A DNA stretch of 64,000 nt from Novosphingobium mathurense (GTDB lineage Bacteria; Pseudomonadota; Alphaproteobacteria; Sphingomonadales; Sphingomonadaceae). The notes below the pieces were generated by a model. The model ran no database searches, was not told the DNA's origin, and saw only the letters and a program-made list of their open reading frames with translations. Every line of letters starts with the position of its first letter. Positions within the stretch are counted from its first letter, which is position 1. A program made the position numbers and the translations under genes. Positions 24,645-31,433 of the stretch are shown here, in pieces. Location of the stretch: positions 843,067-907,066 of the forward strand of contig NZ_FVZE01000002.1 in the NCBI RefSeq assembly GCF_900168325.1, read 5' to 3'.

Positions 24645-26060
24645 TCAGTTTCCCGCTGCCTCAAGGCGCTCGATTTCTTCGCGATAGGGGCGAATGGCGC
24701 GGTAGATGCACAGGGTTGCGAGCGGCATCAGCAGTGCCGCCGTGATCTCCAGCGCCAGCCAGAGCCTGGCCGGATCGACAACGACGTATTGCGCAACGAG
24801 GCCAATCGCGAAGCTGCCCATCGCCCCGAAGAACGTGAACATGAACAGGTAGATGGCGGTCACCTGACCCCGCATTGCGCTTGGGGCGACGCGCTGGATT
24901 GCCGCGTTCTGCGGCACCGCTCCACCTATGCCGAACATCACGCCGACCGACATGACGAGAATGGCGAGCACGGCGGAAGGCATGAGCGGCGCAAGGATCG
25001 CGCAGATCGTGACGGCAACGAAGCAGATGAAGGCCGCGCGCACGTTCGCATCCTTGTGCCGCTTGGCGAGCCATTCGACGAGGGTGCCGCCGAGCAGCAG
25101 GCCGAGAAGCGACGCTGCGAGCATCGAGGCCGATGTCGCGGCGCCAATCTCGGCTTCGGTCCAGCCGTATGTGCGCATCAGGAAGGGCACGCGCCAGAAT
25201 GCGAACCCGGTGCTTTCGAGGGCGCTGAGGGCAAGGCCGAGAAACATCGGGTAATAGACCTTGCGGTTGGCGCGAATGGCCCTGGCCGCATCGAGGCCGG
25301 TGAAAGTCAGCACTCGCCGCGCAAGACTCGTATCCCCGTTCACGGCGGGAACTTCGCCAGTGGGCAGTCGGCGGCGCGGTTCGCGTACGGTAAGGAAGAG
25401 CAGGGCGACAAGGAAGGCGGGCAGCCCGGTCCAGATCAGGATCCATTGCCAGCCGAGGATCTGGAACGGTCCGATTTCGGTCGGAGCCCAGGGCGCGGTG
25501 AGCGCAATGAGCTGTCCCCCAACCAGTGGCCCCAGAGTCGTTCCGCCGATGAAGCCGAATTGCAGGATCGCGAAAGCGCGTGTGATCTTCGCAGGGGGGA
25601 ACATGTCGGCGATGAGCGAATAGGACGAGGGGGCATGGGCAGAGCCACCCGCCGCGAGGAATACGCGGGTCCCTACGAACTGCGTGAAGGTCTGGGCGAT
25701 CCCGCCAAGAAAGGTGACGAAGCCAATGACGGAAACACCCCCGGCGAGCACGTACTTGCGCGGCCAGATGTCTGCCAGGCGCGCGAGTGGAATGCCGACG
25801 AAGAGATAGCAGATGATGCTGGCTGGCCCTGCGAGGAAGCCGAGTTGCGAATCGCTCAGTCCGAAATCGATCTTTATTCGTTCAGCCAGCATTCCGAACA
25901 CGACCTGATCGAAGAAGGTCATGAAGGTCGCGAGTATGATGACTGTCAGGGCCCAATAGGCTGAAGCCGAACTTGGCCATTCCGGCGTGTCTGCAGCGCC
26001 CGGTGCTGCAATCTGCGGTGACTGTTCCAGCGTCGCGACATTGGCAGTTGCTGCGGCCAT
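24645..26060 (-). CDS. MFS transporter
   Basis: 471-residue inner-membrane transporter with about 12 helices and a proline/alanine-rich cytosolic N-terminus. The FDQVVFGMLAERIK segment in helix 1, GIPLARLADIWPRK between helices 2 and 3, and GGSAHAPSSYSLIADMFPP in helix 5 place it in the same spinster-like MFS group as the 19608-21245 protein. Start: the ATG at 26060 follows GGGAGAA by six bases; an ATG at 26099 would add 13 residues without a ribosome site. It begins the leftward MFS-NTF2-ALDH-ligW-MFS run and shares a divergent promoter region with the LigL-like SDR, so it may carry the substrate of that block. Confidence 0.83.
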   Translation of the reverse strand: MAAATANVATLEQSPQIAAPGAADTPEWPSSASAYWALTVIILATFMTFFDQVVFGMLAERIKIDFGLSDSQLGFLAGPASIICYLFVGIPLARLADIWPRKYVLAGGVSVIGFVTFLGGIAQTFTQFVGTRVFLAAGGSAHAPSSYSLIADMFPPAKITRAFAILQFGFIGGTTLGPLVGGQLIALTAPWAPTEIGPFQILGWQWILIWTGLPAFLVALLFLTVREPRRRLPTGEVPAVNGDTSLARRVLTFTGLDAARAIRANRKVYYPMFLGLALSALESTGFAFWRVPFLMRTYGWTEAEIGAATSASMLAASLLGLLLGGTLVEWLAKRHKDANVRAAFICFVAVTICAILAPLMPSAVLAILVMSVGVMFGIGGAVPQNAAIQRVAPSAMRGQVTAIYLFMFTFFGAMGSFAIGLVAQYVVVDPARLWLALEITAALLMPLATLCIYRAIRPYREEIERLEAAGN

Positions 26061-26128
26061 GGTTTCTCCCATTCGTCCTACAAATGCCTTCTTGGGCACG
26101 GGATCAATCGTGAATGTTTGTCTTGCAT

Positions 26129-26144
26129 ACTAACTTTGGTTGGT
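26129..26144. promoter_or_regulatory. Imperfect dyad in divergent promoter MFS / SDR
   Basis: ACTAAC-TTTG-GTTGGT, a dyad with one mismatch, in the 143-base region between the leftward MFS and rightward SDR genes. It contains the ACTAA pentamer seen in other promoters of the island. The LacI-type regulator at 28236 is a possible binder. Tentative. Confidence 0.35.
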
Positions 26145-26203
26145 GAACAAAAGGGGGGAGATTCGTTTCGACGCAGGAAAGACATTCAGAGAGGACGCAA
26201 ATC

Positions 26204-27139
26204 ATGCAGGATCTTCAGGGCAAGACCGCATTCGTGACAGGCGGTGCCAGCGGCATTGGCCTTGGCATTGCCAAGGCCTTGCTCGGCGCAGGCATGAACC
26301 TGACGATTGCCGATATCCGTCAGGATCATCTCGACGAGGCGGTTGCCGAACTGGGTGGTGGCGAACGGGTTCTTGCGATCAGGCTGGACGTGACCGACCG
26401 CGAGGCCTTTGCCGCGGCTGCGGACCGCGCGGAGGCGAAGTTCGGCAAGATCCACTTGCTGTGCAACAATGCAGGCGTTGCGGTTGTCGGACCCACCGAC
26501 CTTGCGACCTATGCCGATTGGGACTGGGTGATGGGCGTCAATGTCGGTGGGACAATCAACGGGATTGTCACAATTTTGCCAAGAATTCTGGCACATGGCG
26601 AAGGCGGGCACATCGTCAACACGGCTTCGATGTCGGCCTTGGTGCCGGCGGCAGGCACGACGATCTATTCATCCGGCAAGGCCGCGGTCGTTTCCATGAT
26701 GGAATGCATGCGTCCGGAACTGGAAGCGCGCGGCGTGATCTGCTCGGCCTTCTGTCCGGGGGCCGTTCAGTCGAATATCGCCGAGGCGGGCAAGACCCGG
26801 CCGGAGGAACTGAGTGCAACCGGCTATGCCGAGGCGGACAAGCGCCGGCAGTCGGGTGACCAGTTCTTCCACCTTTACCAGACGAAGGAAGAGGTGGGGC
26901 AGCGTGTACTGCGCGGCATCATGAACGATGAACTCTACATCCTCACGCACAGTGAGTTCCTGGACGGCGTGCGTGAACGGGGTGAGGCGACCACCGCTGC
27001 GGTTCAGACCCACCTTCCGGAGAGCGAAGAATATAAGCGTACCTTCGCAATTCTCTTCCGAAATCCGGCCATCGCTGATGAAATCGGGCGCCAGAACGCG
27101 CTGCGTGCCGATCAACTCTCCGAAATCAGCGCGGCCTGA
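26204..27139 (+). CDS. LigL/LigN-like short-chain dehydrogenase (candidate C-alpha dehydrogenase)
   Basis: 311-residue SDR: cofactor motif TGGASGIGLG at 12-21, NNAG at 88-91, Asn113 and catalytic Ser142, Tyr155, Lys159. The portion EEVGQRVLRGIMNDELYILTHSEF near the C-terminus is characteristic of the sphingomonad C-alpha dehydrogenases, closest in my memory to LigL/LigN, which oxidise the benzylic alcohol of one set of beta-O-4 stereoisomers. A further ~60-residue tail with YKRTFAILFRNPAIADEIG is longer than in the other two SDRs here. GAGGA precedes the ATG. Followed 10 bases later by a paralogue. Confidence 0.85.
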   Translation: MQDLQGKTAFVTGGASGIGLGIAKALLGAGMNLTIADIRQDHLDEAVAELGGGERVLAIRLDVTDREAFAAAADRAEAKFGKIHLLCNNAGVAVVGPTDLATYADWDWVMGVNVGGTINGIVTILPRILAHGEGGHIVNTASMSALVPAAGTTIYSSGKAAVVSMMECMRPELEARGVICSAFCPGAVQSNIAEAGKTRPEELSATGYAEADKRRQSGDQFFHLYQTKEEVGQRVLRGIMNDELYILTHSEFLDGVRERGEATTAAVQTHLPESEEYKRTFAILFRNPAIADEIGRQNALRADQLSEISAA

Positions 27140-27149
27140 GGAAATGCCA

Positions 27150-28052
27150 ATGCAGGATATTTCGGGAAGAACGGCCTTCGTAACCGGCGGGGCGAACGGT
27201 GTCGGACTGGGGCTTGCGCGCGCGCTTCTGGCCGAGGGCTGCAAGGTCGCCATTGCAGACATACGCGAGGATGCCTTGGAGCAGGCATTGAAGCTCCTCG
27301 AAAATCAGGAAGTGATGGGTGTGCAGCTCGACGTTTCCTCGCGGGAGGGCTTTGCCGAAGCCGCCGAAAAGGTGGAGCGCGAACTGGGGCCGGTCAGCCT
27401 GCTGTTCAACAATGCCGGCGTAAATCTCTTCCAGTCGATCGACGAATCTTCCTACGACGATTGGGACTGGCTGCTTGGCGTCAACCTGCACGGTGTGATC
27501 AATGGCGTGGCTACTTTCGCGCCGCGCATGAAGGAGCGAGGGCAGGGCGGCCACATCTGCAATACGGCATCCATGGCAGCCTTCCTGTGCGGCGGTACGC
27601 CCGGCATCTATAACACGACGAAGTTTGCAGTGCGTGGGCTGAGTGAATCGCTGCGATATAGTCTTGCCCCGCATGGGATCGGTGTCTCGATGCTCTGCCC
27701 TGGCCTGGTGAAGACGCATATCTACGCCAGCGATGAAATTCGGCCCGCGACGCTCAGGGCCGGGGCGAAGGACGTTAACAAGGCATTCGTAAACCAGCTC
27801 GAGCAAGTGCACGAAGCCGGCATGGAGCCTGAAGTGATCGCGCGGCGCACGATCGATGCGGTGAAGGAGAACCGCTTCTATATCTTCTCTCACCCGGAAT
27901 TCCGCGAGGAACTTGCCGAGGTCTTTGCAGAAGTGATCGATGCGTTTCGTGCCTATCCGGCAGACCCGGGGCTGGATGCCCGGCTCAAGATCGAGGAGGG
28001 GCGACGCGCTCGGTACAAGGAGGCGCGCGAAGCGGCCCGCAGCATGATCTGA
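27150..28052 (+). CDS. LigD-family short-chain dehydrogenase, paralogue
   Basis: 300-residue SDR with TGGANGVGLG at 12-21, NNAG at 87-90 and catalytic Ser141, Tyr154, Lys158. The end has GMEPEVIARRTIDAV and FYIFSHPEF, the LigD-group extension. Adjacent to the LigL-like SDR, it probably handles the complementary stereoisomers of the beta-O-4 benzylic alcohol; this is inference. Start: the ATG at 27150 has GAGGA seven bases upstream; the ATG at 27144 would be too close to it. The stop is 183 bases before the LacI-type regulator. Confidence 0.85.
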   Translation: MQDISGRTAFVTGGANGVGLGLARALLAEGCKVAIADIREDALEQALKLLENQEVMGVQLDVSSREGFAEAAEKVERELGPVSLLFNNAGVNLFQSIDESSYDDWDWLLGVNLHGVINGVATFAPRMKERGQGGHICNTASMAAFLCGGTPGIYNTTKFAVRGLSESLRYSLAPHGIGVSMLCPGLVKTHIYASDEIRPATLRAGAKDVNKAFVNQLEQVHEAGMEPEVIARRTIDAVKENRFYIFSHPEFREELAEVFAEVIDAFRAYPADPGLDARLKIEEGRRARYKEAREAARSMI

Positions 28053-28235
28053 TCAGGACGCTGTGACGCTCTCCTCCATGCGGTCCCGCAGGGTCGCGCT
28101 CGTGCGGCTGGCCGTCCGGAAGCATCGCCGATCTCGGGCGTTCCTACACCGGGCTTGCGCTGCTATGGGCTTGTGCCGATAGAGGGTCTGACCGGACGGA
28201 CGCTGTTCCGGTTGGGTCGTGCAGGAGGGGAAGGC

Positions 28236-29252
28236 GTGAATTCGGGCCGCGTCACGGCATATGATGTTGCAGGTCTGGCGGGCGTGTCGCAGTCGACGGT
28301 ATCGCGCGTTCTCAACGGCAAGACTTCGGTCAGGCCGGATATACGTGTGCGTGTCGAGGAAGCGGCGCGCAAGCTGGGCTACATCGCCAATGCCACCGCT
28401 TCCAATCTTCGGCGCAGCACGACGCGCACGATCGCTCTTGTCGTGCTCTATGACGATCATGAGGGCATCGGCTCGCTCAATCCCTTCTACACCACCTTGC
28501 AGGGGCACATTTCGGTGGCAGCCAATGCGGAAGGTTACGCTGTCCTCACGTCGCTGATGAGCGAGAAGATGGGCGATGTCGGCCTTGTCATGCGAGGGCT
28601 GGCCGATGGCTACATCGTCATCGGCAGCGGCCGGGACAAGGTTTGCTGGGACCGCTTCCGCGCGCTGGCCGAAGATGGGGTGCCGGTAGTGGGGTGGGGC
28701 ATCGCTTCGCAGCGTCTCTCGGCTATATCAGCGGCCAATGTCGACGCGGCGGCTGGCGCGGTCGAGCATCTCGTCGACATTGGCTGTCGGGCAATAGCCT
28801 GTCTCTCGCCAAGGCCGGGCGACCAGCGGCAGTTTGCCGATCGTGTCGAGGGCTACCGGTCGGTCATGAGCCGCCGCGGCATGAAGGAAACGGTGCGCTA
28901 TTCGGACGTTCCGACGGATCGGTTGGAGCAGGGCCTCAAGCTGATGCATCAGGTGCTCGATGAAGGCACGCAACTCGACGGCATTTTCGCGACGTGCGAC
29001 CTCATGGCGATCGGGGCATTGCGGGCTCTGCACGAACGTGGGCTGAGCGTGCCCGGGCAAGTGGCTTTGTGCGGCTTCGACGGTATCTATGCGACGCGTC
29101 TCACCAATCCGTCGATCACGACTGTCGAGCAGGACATGCCGGCCATTGCCAGGCGGCTCGTCTCGAATTTCATCGGGGTATCTTCTGGCGATGCCATCGA
29201 CACGAGCCCGGTGCCGGGCAAGCTGGTAATCCGGGAAAGCACCGGGCGATAG
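28236..29252 (+). CDS. LacI/GalR-family transcriptional regulator
   Basis: 338-residue repressor. The N-terminal helix-turn-helix TAYDVAGLAGVSQSTVSRVL plus hinge (NGKTSVRPDIRVRVEEAA) is standard LacI; residues about 65-335 form a periplasmic-binding-protein-like sensor (IALVVLYDD, PVVGWGIAS, FATCDLMAIGALRALHERG, CGFDG). The GTG at 28236 is chosen because GGAGGGG lies just upstream and it starts right before the HTH. LacI members usually sense sugars, so one here, downstream of two C-alpha dehydrogenase genes, is slightly unusual; it may respond to an aryl-glycerol compound or to an unrelated sugar. Likely local targets are the SDR pair and the divergent MFS block. Confidence 0.85.
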   Translation: MNSGRVTAYDVAGLAGVSQSTVSRVLNGKTSVRPDIRVRVEEAARKLGYIANATASNLRRSTTRTIALVVLYDDHEGIGSLNPFYTTLQGHISVAANAEGYAVLTSLMSEKMGDVGLVMRGLADGYIVIGSGRDKVCWDRFRALAEDGVPVVGWGIASQRLSAISAANVDAAAGAVEHLVDIGCRAIACLSPRPGDQRQFADRVEGYRSVMSRRGMKETVRYSDVPTDRLEQGLKLMHQVLDEGTQLDGIFATCDLMAIGALRALHERGLSVPGQVALCGFDGIYATRLTNPSITTVEQDMPAIARRLVSNFIGVSSGDAIDTSPVPGKLVIRESTGR

Positions 29253-29319
29253 GGTGCGAAAGACACCTCTTGGCGCTATCGGGCCCAGCGTTGAAGCGGC
29301 CTGAGAAGGGGCTTCGGGA

Positions 29320-30012
29320 TCAGGTCTCGATCAGGATGCGCACGCGATTGGGATCGACGCCGATGAGCTTTGCGATCTCCACCTTCTTGCTGGCAATGAC
29401 CGAACTCGAAACATCGAAGGCCGCAAGCTGGCTGGCGTCGTGGCGCACCACTTCGGGACGGCTACCGTAGAGCAGTTCCTTTTCCGGCACGCCTAGCGCC
29501 TTTGCGATCGTCTGGACCATGTTCTGCCGGGGCGAGACTGTGCCTTTCTCCCACTTCCACAGGGTAGGCCGGCTCACGCCTATGTAGCTGGCGAAATGGT
29601 CTACGCCGAAGCCCCGTTCGCGGCGCAGTCGCTTGATGCGGGCGCCCAGGGTTTCGGAGGTCGCGGCCTCTTCCTCGGCGCGCGGTTCCGGCGGACTCTG
29701 CAGCTGCACCTTCCGGATCGTGGCGATCGACAGGGCCTTTTCGAATTCGCAGGCGAAAATCGTGTCGGCGGCCCAGACGATGCTGGCGTTGCACGTCTCT
29801 CCTTCGGGGAAGAGGATCATCAACGGTTCGCCCACCGAGAGCGGAGCCGATGTCTCGAGCAACATGCCTGCCTTCGACAGATTGGTAACGGACACGGATT
29901 CCCGTTGTCCCTTGAAGCTGGCGGCGGCTCCCTCAAGGCTGAGCTTGCGCGTGGGTTGCCCGTGCAGGTAGCCCGTCCGGCTGCGCAGATTGATATTGGC
30001 CATCACTGTCAT
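29320..30012 (-). CDS. PilZ domain fused to XRE-type HTH
   Basis: 230-residue protein. Residues about 22-100 resemble a PilZ domain (RKLSLEG... NLSKAGMLLETSAPLSVGE), the c-di-GMP-binding fold, though the N-terminal RxxxR motif is not clearly complete. Residues about 122-185 form an XRE helix-turn-helix (LGARIKRLRRERGFGVDHFA, then SRPTLWKWEKGTVSP). A short C-terminal part (KVEIAKLIGVDPNRVRILIE) follows. The combination suggests a c-di-GMP-responsive or PilZ-derived DNA-binding regulator. It is transcribed leftward, divergent from the response regulator; a GTTAG-N9-CTAAC dyad lies about 82-100 bases before its ATG. Confidence 0.75.
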   Translation of the reverse strand: MTVMANINLRSRTGYLHGQPTRKLSLEGAAASFKGQRESVSVTNLSKAGMLLETSAPLSVGEPLMILFPEGETCNASIVWAADTIFACEFEKALSIATIRKVQLQSPPEPRAEEEAATSETLGARIKRLRRERGFGVDHFASYIGVSRPTLWKWEKGTVSPRQNMVQTIAKALGVPEKELLYGSRPEVVRHDASQLAAFDVSSSVIASKKVEIAKLIGVDPNRVRILIET

Positions 30013-30093
30013 CTGACAACTCCGCGTCCTGAGCCGTTATCCATGATCGGTCATTATGCTGAAAGACGCGTTTAATATCTAAAGATATAGGCC

Positions 30094-30112
30094 GTTAGTC
30101 AATACTTCTAAC
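30094..30112. promoter_or_regulatory. GTTAG-N9-CTAAC inverted repeat, copy 1
   Basis: Perfect 5-bp arms (30094-30098, 30108-30112), overlapping a second dyad TAAC-GCAA-GTTA (30109-30120). It sits in the 338-base region between the PilZ-HTH gene and the response regulator, which otherwise shows no convincing gene; an 81-codon frame at 30121 looks non-coding. An identical arrangement recurs at 31101-31119, so both are probable sites for one regulator, such as the NarL-type protein encoded between them. Confidence 0.5.
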
Positions 30113-30350
30113 GCAAGTTAATGCGCGGACCTGCCATGCCCCTGCGCAAGTCATACTATCTGAGTACCGGATTCACGGTGGGTGGCGGACCTGGAATCGA
30201 TTGTGAAAATCGGGTGATCCAGGGGTGCTATTTTATTGACCTTGTCCACGCGCCCTTGCAAAATCCGACGCTAGGTAATGATCGGGCGTTACCTTTGGGT
30301 TGGGGGCATCAAGCTGCCGAAAGGCAGTCGTCGGGTGGGAAACATAAAAC

Positions 30351-30974
30351 GTGTCGCGAATCTTAGTTGCCGACGATCATCCCTTTTTTCGACTGGGTGT
30401 CGAAGCCGTACTCCGAATGGGTGGGCACGAAGTCGTCGCCATGACCGGCGACGGGGACGAAACGCTTGCAGCGATCGAGCGTGAGAATCCTGACATCGTC
30501 TTGCTCGATGTCCGCATGCCCTGTCGTGATGGCGTCTCGACGCTCTCGGAATTGCGCAGGCGGGGCGATACGCGCCCGGTGATCATCCTGACCGTGGAAA
30601 TGAACGACGAGCAACTGTTGTCGGTGATCCGGTCGCAGGTGAACGGGATCGTCTTCAAGCACGATGCCGAGCATTGTCTGCTCAAGGCCATCGACTCGGT
30701 CAAGAATGGCATGCGGTACCTGGATGGCGATCTGATCGACAAGGCGATCGCCCATGCCAGTTCGGCCAGTCCTTCGTCCCGCCTTGCCGGCCTTACTCCA
30801 AAAGAGCTGGACGTGGCCCAGCATGTGGCCCGTGGTCTGCGGAATCGGGAAGTCGCGGCGCGCCTGGGTACGACCGAGGGCACGGTGAAGGTCTACCTTC
30901 ACAACATCTATACCAAGCTGGGCATTTCGAATCGGACCGAGCTGGCGAACAGCCTCAAAGACGCCGGCGAATAG
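30351..30974 (+). CDS. NarL/FixJ-type response regulator
   Basis: 207-residue two-component regulator. The receiver domain (1-120) has the acidic pair Asp8-Asp9 in VADDHPFF, phospho-acceptor Asp53 in VLLDVRMP and the conserved Lys in VFKHD. The C-terminal LuxR-type helix-turn-helix is GLTPKELDVAQHVARGL followed by NREVAARLGTTEGTVKVYLH. Start is the GTG at 30351 (MSRILVADD). The cognate kinase is almost certainly the HisKA_3 protein encoded 459 bases downstream on the same strand. The target genes are not evident; the flanking dyads suggest autoregulation. Confidence 0.9.
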   Translation: MSRILVADDHPFFRLGVEAVLRMGGHEVVAMTGDGDETLAAIERENPDIVLLDVRMPCRDGVSTLSELRRRGDTRPVIILTVEMNDEQLLSVIRSQVNGIVFKHDAEHCLLKAIDSVKNGMRYLDGDLIDKAIAHASSASPSSRLAGLTPKELDVAQHVARGLRNREVAARLGTTEGTVKVYLHNIYTKLGISNRTELANSLKDAGE

Positions 30975-31100
30975 CCTTTTCGCTGCAAGCTCGGACCATT
31001 TGGTCGCCATCTTGGCTGCTGGAGCGTCTCGTGGCGGGACGACGAGGTGCGGTCCGCCTCCTCGCTGGATCGGCATTGAAGTACCGCGCCAGCTACCCCG

Positions 31101-31119
31101 GTTAGGGAACTTGACTAAC
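31101..31119. promoter_or_regulatory. GTTAG-N9-CTAAC inverted repeat, copy 2
   Basis: Same 5-9-5 arrangement as at 30094-30112 (arms 31101-31105 and 31115-31119), followed directly by the palindrome CTATCGATAG-like core at 31119-31127. It lies in the 459-base gap between the response regulator and the kinase, which holds no supportable gene, and about 315 bases before the kinase start. Confidence 0.5.
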
Positions 31120-31433
31120 TATCGATAGATACTTAATTCTTGCCGGTCGAGGCATAGAAGTAAACGGCTCCTGCAGGGGCAGGTTATTGAGGTTCCTGCT
31201 TCGTACCCGGGGGTGTATTCAAGGTTGCGAAAGTTGGGCCGCCGGGGCGCGAATGCCCCTCAGTTACCGTTCCGTACGCAGGCTCGCACAAAGAAAGATG
31301 GCGTTCGAATGGCTTTCGCGGTCTCAGGCTCAATATCGCCAGTTTCGGTGCAACGCCCAGCGGTGAGCCTTGCTATGCATGACTTCGTGTCTGTCTCTTT
31401 CAAACCGTTTCGTAACCTTCGGAGGTGGGCGGC

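Noticed and set aside
23772..25964. 730-codon frame antisense to the NTF2-like and MFS genes
   Set aside because: Highly charged, repeat-like composition, spans two recognisable genes on the other strand.
30121..30366. 81-codon frame upstream of the response regulator
   Set aside because: Overlaps the regulator start and has no family likeness; the region is better read as promoter sequence.
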